From Mucor racemosus (lineage: Eukaryota > Mucoromycota > Mucoromycetes > Mucorales > Mucoraceae): 64,000 nt of DNA. The DNA is taken from NCBI GenBank assembly GCA_027405735.1, contig JAPEHQ010000004.1, forward strand, positions 1,054,001 through 1,118,000, written 5' to 3'. This document shows positions 52,254-64,000 of this stretch, piece by piece. The notes beneath the pieces are model-generated. The model saw only the letters and a program-made list of their open reading frames with translations. It was not told where the DNA came from and did no database searches. The first letter of the stretch is position 1. Each line of letters opens with the position of its first letter. Position numbers and translations under genes: made by a program.

Positions 52254-53037
52254 CGCCAGGAGATTATATCAATTTAGAAGCTAAAACATGTACTAAATCA
52301 TTTATTAAAAATAAAAAAACATTGCTATTAAATGAAAGAGCACATTAAAACTAAAAAACTTTATTATAAGATCAAAACATCTTCTTTTATATTCACATTC
52401 TCTAATTATATGATTAGTCTAAAATGAGCCTATTTAAATACATATATATCTCCAATCAAGTCTAGATGACACACACCAGTTCCACATTTCTCAATACGTA
52501 CAGTATAAACTGAGCTTTATAATATAATATACAGCAATGTAAAACTTATCACATCAATCTTTGTCGTAATCGTAACCAAGGAATGTACACAGACTTGTGG
52601 ACGCAACAATCTAGTTTTAACTTTGCCGTATATTTTTAGGTTTGATAAATAACACCTAAAAAAGAATACAATTAAAAGAAAATGATGCTACGCCAGGAGA
52701 TTATATCAATCTCAAAGCTAAAATATGTACTAAATCATTTAATAAAAATAAAGGAAAACTGTTATAAAATGAAAGAGCACACTAAAACTAAAGAACTTTA
52801 TTATAAGATCGAACCATCTTCTTTTATATTCACATTCTCTAATTATATGACCTGTTTAAATGAGTCTATTTATATATATACATATATCCAATCAAATCTA
52901 GGTGACACACACTAGTTCCATATTCCTGCATACACGGAGCTTCATAACATAATACACAGCAATGTAGAACTTAACATATCAAACTGTGTCGTAATCTTAA
53001 CCAAGGAATGCACCCAGATCTGTGGATGCAACAAACG
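52254..53037. repeat. Tandem duplication, two units 437 bp apart
   Basis: CGCCAGGAGATTATATCAAT begins at 52254 and again at 52691. The units run about 350 bases (52254-52612 and 52691-53037), both ending near AACCAAGGAATG and GATGCAACAA or its variant. Confidence 0.88.
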
Positions 53038-53495
53038 AGTAATGAATCAGTTCTTCAACTGTATAATAAAAACAATATATCGTTTATTTAGATATACAGT
53101 AAAAGTATGGCCAATTATATTGATTTGACATTGAGATTCTGAGATGTAATTTAAGGCAATATTTAACCGTTAGATCTGCTTGTTGATAGTAATTGATGGA
53201 TTGAAATGGATCAATTATAATTTAACCGTGCTTGCAAAGCTTGTGAGTTGCCTTGTTTTAATACTGCGCTAAATGTGTCTGGATGTTGGTTTGATAGCTA
53301 CTTGATTGATTAACTGCTGGGATAAAATAACATGGTGTCATAATTGAGGTCCAAGCGTTTTTGATAATTATTGTATTAAACTTTATACGCTAAGTGTTTC
53401 TTATATCCGATATCAAGACTTTGCACTTTAATATACGTAGTACTTAGTAGATTATAAGATTCATTGATACTGTAGAAGGCGATAACGTGTGATAC
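53035..53495 (-). repeat. C repeat, reversed copy
   Basis: Reverse complement of 45421-45955. It directly abuts B4. Confidence 0.75.
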
Positions 53496-54371
53496 TAGGT
53501 GGCATACAACACACATGGACACAACAAAAGAAACTGCACACGAGCACAACAAAAAGCCTGTATGTGCAGGATTAAAGATTCTGTCCGTGTGCATGATGAC
53601 ATTAATCCCATGATAGTAGAATTGCCCATAAGCATATCATTATCCCTATTTGTGCATCATAATAAAATCTGACCATGAGCATAATGAGCTGATCGTATGG
53701 GCACAAATTGGTTTAAACATGAGCATTATGCTGTGCTCAAAATTTCATTGCAATTTTTACTAGAAAGTGGTTTTAAATTACATTTGCTTTCATTAATATA
53801 CATTACACATAATACAATTCAATACATTGTTGTCGTAGAACAATAAATGCAACTGCCAATATATTTACAACAATTATTATTATCATTTGTAAATGTGTTT
53901 AGAGCTATACTTTTTGTAGCAACAATGGTTTTTGCTCAAGCATAAACTTAAATAATACTTTCTGCTTAAATTTATATGCAAACCAAACCTAAGGTTATAA
54001 ATGCTACTTTATCACACATAAAATTTAAACAAATTGACGATTTTTAAACTTACTATCTTAGTTTACGATTGTCAGCTGTAAGAAGATTTGTTTCCAAGCA
54101 TAGCTACGATCAAAACTATGGCTATTATTAGCCAAGACATCAGATTTTTCCGTTTTTGTATTTCTATACCGTTTGAAATTGTATCACTTTTCTGGAACAT
54201 TTTGTGGATCTGTAGCCAGTTCTAGCTTTGCATTGAGCAGATATAAATATGATTGCCTTCGATTTGATCTTGTAATCACAAAATACGTCTAATAATACTG
54301 TAGTAAATAATGATATTTGACCTTAGAATGTGGTTAAATGAAAATTTAAGTCTCTAATATAGACTGATACC

Positions 54372-54651
54372 TGTGGAACAGATAGAGATATTCACGAAAA
54401 AAAAGTATAAAAAAACAATAGGAATTCGACTAGATAACATTAGGGGTTTATTATCAAATTAAATTCTACTTGAGGACTTTTGCAATAAATAAATGTCCTC
54501 TTTATATAGTTTTCATCAGAGAGATTAGGTACGCATTCCTAGGTCCATACATAGCCAATAATACCCCTTGTCAGACATAAATCTTGATAGTAACCAATCG
54601 GTGTATTTATAGAGTTCATGGGTCCTTGATCATAATGGTGTGATTAAATCC
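54372..54651. mobile_element. Truncated relative of the 8769-9230 LTR
   Basis: It begins TGTGGAACAGATAGAG and matches 8769 to about 9050. It stops at ATTAAATCC and rejoins module B at a place where B itself reads AATTAAATCCC (see B3 near 43885), so recombination within that shared word removed the rest. Confidence 0.8.
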
Positions 54652-55661
54652 CTGCTAAATTGCTCATTTCAGCCAATGTAAAAGCAGCATTACGGCGCAT
54701 GAACCATAAACTAAACAACATAGGCAATATTTGTTATCATAGAAACATGCATTTTCTACCAAAAAAACCCGTCTGTCATATCATAGATTCGTTAAAAAAT
54801 TGCAATAGCGAGCCCGCAAAACTACGCCTTAATTGAGCATCATAGCAATATCGAACGGCTAAGTCTGTTAGACCTTAGACTATGGTATATATCTAAGTTT
54901 TAAATAAAAGCGTTTTTTTTTTTTACTTTTCTTATATTTAACCACGTACGGTATGAAAATTCAGTTTTTTTAACGGACATTTTTGGGGCTCATTTTATCC
55001 TTACCAACACCCATGATTTTGATCAAAAAACGGAAAAATCAAATTTTGATACCAAAATCAACGTTTGAATATACGACATTGTGAGAGAAAATTGTAGCCA
55101 TAACTAATACACATTTTATAAAAGCTTAAAATTAAATGTTAAATAATAAAAATTAGCATTTTTGCCCCAAAAACAGTTTTTTGATTAAAGGATTTTTATG
55201 TAATATTTTGCAATAAAAATGTTTGTTATTTTTTATTGAGCAAATAGAGCGCTAAATTCTGTATATGTGTATACTTTTTGTATTTATAATTGGTAGTATA
55301 ATTAACTCTAAATTTGCAAAACTAAAAAAAAAAAATTAAAAAATGTCAAAATTGAAGATCTGGACAAAAATAATTTTCTAAATTAATATTCCGCTGATAA
55401 GCTTTGTAAGTCTTAAAAATAAGAGATTTTATTATACTTGTAAACTTCTTCAAGAATTTACAATGCTGTACCCACTTGATTCAAGCTTATTACTGTAAAC
55501 CTTTATACATGTTAATATTATGTGGTAGTTTATTTGATGATAATACAGTCTTACTTGATAATTAATACGCTAGAGGTGATTTACATTATGGTTTAGCCTT
55601 ACCTCTCCAAAATTATAAACATAAACATGGCTATCGATGGAACCTTTTGCCGCCGTTTTAT

Positions 55662-55941
55662 TGTAATGAGTCAAACATTTCAGTTTCATTAATGCGAAAC
55701 CTTGCCTCATTCCTTATATAAATATTACAAGGAAATTATTACATGACCCCTTGTAAATTTATCTGTCTTGTTACACTCCCTTTACATTTATTTATTCACT
55801 AATAAATATCTAAATTACAAATAAGAACACCAACCTTCATCAATCCAGTGATCACCAATTTATAATAACAAGAATAACATCTATAAGCATACTATGATAT
55901 TATCTCCCTTTGTTGTTAGTCTAAAATTACAGATCATTACA
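55662..55941. mobile_element. Solo LTR-like element, 280 bp, TSD TTTAT
   Basis: It starts TGTAATGAG and ends AGATCATTACA. TTTAT flanks it (55657-55661 and 55942-55946). It is the reverse-oriented relative of 10692-10969. B2 and B3 keep the uninterrupted site. Confidence 0.87.
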
Positions 55942-56167
55942 TTTATCCTCTTTGTCCGAAGCCAATTTATTCAATGCTTTACCTGAACAAACTTACTTTT
56001 GACCTATAAAAATTGACTTATTAGTAAAATCAATTATTAATACCAAGCTAATAAGTAATAATTATGATGTACCACCTTTGATAGTTGGTAGTGATATACA
56101 AGACAGCATTTTGTTTTCCTCTTCTTAGCTGTTGACCACTAAATAGAAATAAATGCTTTTTAGAAAC

Positions 56168-57639
56168 TACTAAATAGAAGACTAAAATGAGTTTATTCAT
56201 TCATTGAAATCTAGTCAATGCTATACATACTTTTATAATCACTAATTTTTCTGCAGGTTGATATCGACTACTATAGACCAAAAAATCATTATTGCTTATA
56301 ACGTAGATGATAAAACAAAATGATTAAGTCTTGGATGCTTTTTTTGTTCTAGAAAAATATTATAACGCGCCCTAAAATATACAGTTAATAATTTATTTCC
56401 AAATAAACAATACGAAAAACATGTACTTGTGCCTGCTACTTGATTTCAGTTTATTATAAAAAAATATTAGTTTTTTTGTTGTAGTTTTAAATATAAATAA
56501 AAGAGCCCCAGAAAGAGTGGTGGGGGAGAAGAAAGAAAATAACCCTAAATCAGTCGATTTTGTGTGTTACAAACAGAAATTTGCAAAGACATAAATATTT
56601 TTAGTGTTGTCAAACAGGTTGTTGTCGTTATCCCCATTTGGTCCCCGAAAGAAGAACATGGGCAGAACTCTTTCAAACCCAAATTTCAAATTGATATATC
56701 TCGTCAATAAGGCAATTTTATTGAATCAGAGTAACTCACACCTGCTTTAACCTGTTCAAATTATCTTCGTTATTAATTATATTATGATTGATATATTTTA
56801 GTAAATTGACTAAAAAACCTTGATCTCATTGATCTGCTCATCTGGGCTACCTGATCTGCATAAAGTTTTTTATTCTGTCCATCTATGCAAATTATTATGC
56901 CTATGGGAAGCATAGTTCGACTGTAGTGGCACCAGGTTTTAAGTTGTCAAACTGTAATAAATGTTTTACATAAATATATAAAACGAAATGAATGAAGAAA
57001 AAGTAAGAAATCTACAAGGAAATATATAGAAAATAGTTCAAGGGATCTTATAAAATAGTAAATGTAGAGTAAGGAATATCAAAATGATATGAAAATAGTA
57101 TATAATCAAAAATATCAGGTAAGGAATAAGATAAGTTTATTAATTGTTCTTTTTAAATGTAGTTATTTATACTAATGTTTTTCTGCTAGAACATCCTTGA
57201 TGATGTTGATAACGTTGTTTGGATTTGATAATAAAATATCTTTACTGATATCTAAAGAAAAAGTTGAGTTTGTTGAGTTTGTTGATTATGGTGATGTAAG
57301 ATGTGGTTACATCCGTATATTTCCATGAATATGTGTTGATTTATAATCGCAGAGTAAAGATTTGTAAAGATTAAGCAAACATTTCAGGTATTAATCCTCT
57401 CAATATTTGGTTATGTTGTATTTATGGTACTTGCCTCTGTTGTTGTTCTTTTGTATGAGTTGTAAAAAATATAATGGGAGATTAAATCCATAATTAAAAG
57501 ATTTAGTGAATTTCGTGCATGATTTGTGTTACTTCTAAACTAGAATCTGGAAGTATAATATAGTTTTTGGGAATCAAGATTGTTTATTTATTTAGACATA
57601 ATATAATAATTCATTTTAATAAAAAAAGGATAGTTGCTA
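56168..57639. other. Insertion of unknown origin in the B4-A4 linker
   Basis: Compared with locus 1, 56168 to about 58335 is extra. Its right part holds a pogo-type MITE. In this left part I found no gene, no clear termini and no tandem repeat. Confidence 0.45.
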
Positions 57640-58134
57640 CAGTCGTGATTCGATTTAGTGGAATCGTTGGGAGGGAGAAAAGTGTCCACTAAATCGAATT
57701 TTCCACTAAATCGAATAAATCATTTTCCTTAATATTGGATCAAAAAATGAGAATAAAAAGGCGTTACTAGTTTATAGTATTAAATAATATTTTTAATAAA
57801 GGCTTTTCATATTCGAGCAACTGAATTGAACAGTTGATAACAAGAAATTTAATAAAAGACTGAGGTAAATTAGGCACGTGATTTGGTTACTCTCCATATT
57901 TCTTCTAATTTAATGGCTACCAGATCAAGCTATTACCGGCTAAATACAGTTTTATCCAATAGTATTTATATTTTACTAATATAGTGGACTGGTAGAAACG
58001 AAATTGTCCACTATCCACTGAATCGATTCAATGGATTTAGGCAGTAAAATTATTAAAAAAAAACGGGAGATTTCAAACTGTCCATTAAATCGAAAATCCG
58101 TTATTTATGAGTCCACTAAATCGAATCACGACTG
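57640..58134. mobile_element. pogo/Tigger-type MITE, 495 bp, TA duplication
   Basis: Exact 23-bp inverted ends starting CAGTCGTGATTCG are flanked by TA (57638-57639 and 58135-58136). Subterminal copies of CCACTAAATCGAA occur several times. CAGT ends and TA duplications fit the pogo/Fot1 branch of Tc1/mariner. No transposase is present. Confidence 0.93.
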
Positions 58135-58737
58135 TATTCGATTTGCAACAATATCTTATTTTCCAAGCACAAGAGATTTTACAAAAATAAACACATTCTG
58201 CATGCAATAATTTAATAATGTAAACTGTATTGTTGTAGTAGACCTACTACTATCTGTATATTTTGATTTTGGTTTTCATCCAGTAAGTAACAAACAGAAT
58301 ATTACTAATTGTAACATAAAGTCATACATACTGGAATACCTTTAGTCATTTTTCAGAAAGACTTGAAAGGAGCTCAGCGAATAACATCATTAACATATTT
58401 GGATTTCCATCTGTTCCTGATTCAATCGTCATCAGTTAGAAGAAACGTGGGTTTCACGAACTTTAATTTGCTTTTAATGATAAAATTTAGGGTAAATATT
58501 ATGAGCAATACTATTTAAGACATGTCACTCTTCACTCAAGAAACACTTTATATTTAAAAGCTTAAGAATAATGCCAAAAAGTATTGTATATACTGTATCA
58601 AAAAAGAGCGTTAATAATACTTGAGTAGTAGTTTTTTTAAAAACTGTGCGTAGAAAGGTAAAACGAAAAAAAAGGGGAGGGGATGATTAGCTGCGCTTCT
58701 AGCCCGGCAAGCACAAGTTCCAAAGAAAATCCGTTTA

Positions 58738-58818
58738 CACGAGTTTCGAACCCAAAACCTCTCCGTTTGAACTAGCTGTAAAGCGCATAGGTCTAGCAAC
58801 TAGCACAAACGTCCCCTC
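58738..58818 (-). ncRNA. tRNA-derived Pol III-like module in A4
   Basis: Reverse-strand copy with the B-box-like sequence around 58742-58752. Confidence 0.45.
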
Positions 58819-59918
58819 TATGTTTGCTTTTTTTAATTGCCGTCCTTCTACTTATCTGTTATTTTGTTTTTCTTGATTTGTGGAATATTGAGTAATTTGG
58901 CCATATTTTTTTTCTTTCGTATATAATCCTGCTATTTGCCGAGTATCAGTATCAATTTGGTTTACAGTACAAAAAAATCTTTATTCCTGACCGAAATATA
59001 AAGAAAACCCTATCATTTTTGCCCTATATCATGTAATTATGCTAGGTACAATAATGCAAAAGCTGATTTTATTTCACTAGAAAATATAATTGAAGTTTCC
59101 AGTGAGCATATAACCAATAGATACATAATAGTGCTACGTATATATACAAGAATTTAGTAGTAGTTAAAACGTGTATAATATATACAATAACAAAAAATTT
59201 ATAATCTATAAAAGTTACGGTCATCAGATGTTAAAAATACCAGATCTCGTCCGATCTCCACAAGAAAACAATATCTGCTAATATAGTATATATAATAAAA
59301 ATTGATTTTTAGATTTTTTCTATGTAGAAGAAGCACCTTAAACAATCACACTCTGTAATATTTATGTAGTTATTTTTCTTACTAATTAATCAATAAAACA
59401 AATTACAATTTATTTTGTTCGTTATGTCCTTCACGACCTATTTTGACTTGCTGTAGTACAGTACACAAAAAAAAAACTACACTCGATAAGTTAAAATGAA
59501 TTCTAATATTAGATTTGAATTTTCAAAAAAAAAATTACATAATTTCAATTTTCAAAATCAGAGTATGCCTTCTTTCTATAACTAACCTCATAATAAACGT
59601 TTTTTAGGAAATACTTCAGACATTACTAAATAGAAATAAATTAATCGTATTATGCTAACTATCCCTAAATTTATTTTATATCTCACGAAAGGCTCAAAAA
59701 CGCGTAAAATTCACTGCTTTTTCCTTAAAAACTGGGTCTCACTTTTCATCCCTGCTCTACTTTTTTTTTCACTAAATAACATCAAGAAAAAATTATATGC
59801 CAATGTACCTGAGATAATCAACTTTAATCCAAAAACAAGTATTCAGAAATATCCTATTTTTTGCAGTTGGTATTAATCTTTCAGTGCTAATGTTTCAGAT
59901 TTTTACGCGTATTTCACT

Positions 59919-60281
59919 TAGGAATGGGCTTCGATTCGAGTTTGAATCGAGTTTTAACGGAAACGGCCATTCGATTCGAGTTGGAAAACGGCCCGTTCTT
60001 TTGTAACCCAGATAAAAAACGGGGTGGGAGCAAGTATTGGTTTGCCTTAAGGAGGCTGTTAATAGCAACCTTGTCAAGTTAATATGGGATTATGAATTGA
60101 TAATAGCATATTTGACAGTTTCATAACTTGAAGTATTTTTTCAATCCTGTTTTCGAGCTTAGCTAACAAAAAAAGAAAAGAAGAAACTCGAATACCCTCA
60201 TTCGAGTTTGCATAAAAAACGGCCCGTTAAAGCAGTCAAACTCGGTTAACCGTAATACGATGCGTTGTTTGTGAAATCCTA
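59919..60281. mobile_element. hAT-type MITE, 363 bp, TSD ATTTCACT
   Basis: ATTTCACT lies on both sides (59911-59918 and 60282-60289), and A2 shows the intact site. The ends are TAGGAATGGGC and GAAATCCTA, sharing an inverted TAGGA/TCCTA. The interior has TTCGATTCGAG and AACGGCCCGTT motifs. No transposase is present. Confidence 0.88.
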
Positions 60282-61677
60282 ATTTCACTGCTAAAGGATT
60301 GAAACCTTTGAGGCTTCATATTTCTAGAAACCATTAAGCTATACTAACACTTTCTAATAATAAACTTTACTTTTTTTGAAGTGCTCTATCACATATTTGA
60401 ATATAAAAATTTTTTGAGCACTTTTATTCTTTTTTCATTTTTTTGACATTTCTATAGTAGGTTTCAAAATATTGGTTAAATTGAGCAACATTTTTTTTGC
60501 ATTCATGTCATCCGGCTCATTAATCTTTCTCGGATCCAATTTAGAGTTTTTCAAAATATTGATTTTTCGTGGAGATATCCTCAAAAATGTGTACAAAAAG
60601 ATACCTTCATTTCTAGCCTCCATTTTTCCCCTATATACCCTCATCCCAAATTCTGAATCCGAAAAAATTTGAACAAAAATGTTGTTTTCTCCACGAAAAA
60701 TACAGATAGAAGGTTCAGCAATAGCTCTATCGATAGATAATTGTTTTGTACATCATTTCAGTTTATTATATTTTAAATATGCTTATAAAAAGTGATGTGT
60801 ATCCTCAAAAAACTTCCAAAATTTCAATTGCACTTTGTGCACAATTTAATGTAAAATGTTTGTCTGAATTTTATTTAGATGGATGCAGAATCCAAAACAG
60901 TACAAAAACTATTTAATACACTAGGTCAACTTACTTTGCAGTTCTTGAGCATTTAAACAATTTTGTTTTTTTGAATCATTTTTCGTCCATTTTTAAAAAT
61001 AAATTTTGGAATCCCGTTATGATAGATTTTAGGCTGTGATAATAACTATTATTTTGATTATCTCGACGAAAAACCAATATTTTTCCCTAAAACAAAAAAT
61101 ACAGAGTAGTAATCAATTAGACCTATCTTGTGAATACAGAAATTAAGCCCTGGATAATGAGTTTTAAGTTTTACAAAATAATAAACTATTATTCACACCT
61201 GCAGAAAACAAAAAACAAAAAATCCCATCCTTGTGAATATTGATCCAATTAATCTCCAATTATACACGATGATAGATTTAAATATATCTTGCATAAAAAT
61301 TTGTATTTCTATTTTTACAAATCACTGTGAATTGAGAAAACCATCAGCAAAACATGATATTTCTGTCCAATAAAACCACCTGTTGTGTCGTATATTTTCA
61401 TGTTTGATAAATAATACTTGCAAAAGAATAAAATTAAAAGAGAATGAGTAATGAATCAGTTCTTCAACTGTATAATAAAAACAAGATATCGTGTATTTAG
61501 ATATTAAAAGTATGGCCTTTTACTGTATATTGATTTGACATTGAAATCCTAAGATGTGGTTTAAGGTACTATTATTAAACCATTAGATATGTTTGATAGT
61601 AATCTACATTATGGATGGAAATGGATCAATCATAATTTAACCGTGCTTGCAAAGCTTGTGAGTTGCCTTGTTTCAAT

Positions 61678-61745
61678 TAGCATTGGTGTCGAGTCGAGTT
61701 TCGCCAGCCAAATTTACTATTATAAGCTGGGCTCGACAGCATCCC
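61678..61745. mobile_element. Small hAT-like relic
   Basis: A 68-base insert in A4 has imperfect inverted ends (TAGCATTGGTGTCGAG and the complement of TAGGGATGCTGTCGAG). Flanking sequence is partly missing, so no duplication can be shown. Confidence 0.35.
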
Positions 61746-61871
61746 TAAAAATACGCACATTTTTTAAACTATTTTGTATGGTTTGTTTCAGATATTCTTT
61801 GAAAGTTTGTATAAAATCAAATAATTTGAAGAAAATATGACTTTTTCAGCTTGAATATAATTTAATGCACA

Positions 61872-62960
61872 TCAACGAACTTGATAAATAAAAGACGTAA
61901 CTTGTTCAGTAACCAAGAGATGCATTTATAAATACAACCCTTCAGAGATATAAATTTAGTATAATTCCAATTTCCAGTATATTTATCATTCTAAAATTGC
62001 CATTTTATAGACATCATATTAACAAAAAGGAATGCGAGTACTATCCGTGTAACTTTTTTTGTAACATATCTATATCGTTACTATTTCAGGGAATCATGGT
62101 ACTCAAATTGAATCTCAAGTAAAATGGTGCAATTAGCAATCTTTGGATAGTGCAAGTAGTAAAGTGATGCAAATAGCACTTCCTTCCCGGTAAAACGGTA
62201 TTCATGAATAAATAGCGTAATGATGGTGTCACTATATTTGTGTATTTAAATGACTCCCCGATATCAAAACGCTTTCGAGTAAAAAGTATGGCCGGTTAAG
62301 AGCAAATTTCTACCCATTATTGAGGGACGGCAATGTAATAGTTTACAACATCTTCAATCACACTTTTGAAGACCAAGCATTATTCTGGTCCCAAAACATT
62401 TGTTTCGATAAATACCTACAATATATTTAGCTTTTGTAACATCTAGTTCTAGTCTATACGTGGATATTTTTTGTTTGATTAGTTTAACTGAAAAATCACC
62501 TGAAGAATGCATTATAAAACTAGGTATCACACGACACCTAAAACCAAATTTTTGCATCTCTCATCAGAGAAAATCGTAATACCAGCATGCTATACTACTG
62601 TAGTTACAATTGTGTTCATTACATACATATTAGATTACCATTGAATGACTATTTGAATTGTTGGATACCCTGAAAGGATCAATAAGCCTATCTTTTTTAC
62701 CACATATTTTATGCCTAGAAACTATGCAGTAATCATAATTATGACTTCTAGTGATTTATCTTATATTTCAAAAGATGTGAGATTCTTTTCTTGTATATGG
62801 GCAGGAATATTTGATGATCTTCGGCCATTAAAACATCAAATTGTTCTACAAACACTAAAAAAAAAAAAAGCTTTGGCGCTCTCAGTACTGTTAATTACAG
62901 AGCTACTGCGTGAAAAAGCAAAAATAAAACTTTTCTTCTTTTTACAATCAAACTAGAAGC
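61872..62960. other. Intergenic region before the helicase gene
   Basis: No gene recognised. Two small open frames (62354-62557 minus, 62711-62956 plus) have no recognisable domain. The second overlaps the likely 5' leader of the helicase gene. Confidence 0.5.

Positions 62961-64000
<1,040 letters not shown>

Larger units (their letters stand above)
53496..56167 (+). repeat. B module, copy B4 (locus 2)
   Basis: It has a truncated head (53500), the body with AACCACGTACGGT near 54940, and the linker 55995-56167 matching 13990-14149. It is interrupted by a truncated LTR (54372-54651) and a complete solo LTR (55662-55941). Confidence 0.78.
58335..61871 (-). repeat. A module, copy A4 (right arm of locus 2, inverted)
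   Basis: Reverse complement of A3. The inner end (58335-58620) matches A2; the tRNA-like segment is at 58738-58818; the core is at 60435-60650; the outer end at 61862-61871 is TTAATGCACA, the complement of the A3 start. A hAT-type MITE (59919-60281) and a small hAT-like relic (about 61678-61745) interrupt it. Confidence 0.8.

Noticed and set aside
62711..62956. 81-codon open frame just upstream of the helicase
   Set aside because: No recognisable content, and it ends a few bases before the helicase start, so it more likely lies in the leader or promoter.

Overview
The window looks like nuclear DNA of a mucoralean fungus (Mucoromycota). The evidence is a CotH-family invasin-type surface protein (30464-32323), very AT-rich DNA, many short GT-AG introns of about 50-80 bases, and genes separated by long transposon-derived stretches. 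Family-level placement is inference. No species is claimed.

Layout. 118-2914: a decayed coiled-coil pseudogene and an intact RING/coiled-coil gene. 3806-16890: a 13-kb transposon block (locus 1). 17612-19346: a second, TRAIP-like RING gene, convergent with cysteine dioxygenase. 22395-25388: a 12-exon TBC-domain Rab-GAP. 27597-28859: an 8-exon SGF29 (SAGA subunit). 30464-32323: CotH. 36275-38273: an LrgA/LrgB-like membrane protein. 39350-61871: a 22.5-kb transposon block (locus 2). 62961-end: the 5' part of a DDX41-like DEAD-box helicase. The multi-exon models were built by hand. Every junction I give is GT-AG and every reading phase closes, which is strong internal support.

Transposon blocks. 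Both blocks are built from the same two large non-coding modules, called A and B here, in the same order: A forward, B forward, (interior), B forward, A reversed. The A modules therefore face each other like very long terminal inverted repeats, and B is a direct repeat inside them. Within each block the two A copies and the two B copies share variants that distinguish them from the other block. Into these modules younger elements have inserted: at least seven solo LTR-like elements (TG...CA ends, most with 5-bp target duplications), two hAT-type MITEs with 8-bp duplications, and one pogo/Tigger-type MITE flanked by TA. Twice, two different LTR elements hit the same or nearly the same base pair in different module copies. 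Each A copy carries a tRNA-derived Pol III-like module. The interior of locus 2 holds a 90-bp satellite and a 21-bp minisatellite that is a decayed heptad-repeat coding region.

The cellular genes are unrelated to one another: ubiquitin ligases, sulfur amino-acid catabolism, vesicle traffic, chromatin, cell surface, membrane transport and splicing/RNA. No operon-like logic is expected. The candidate undescribed system is the fold-back-like composite element.
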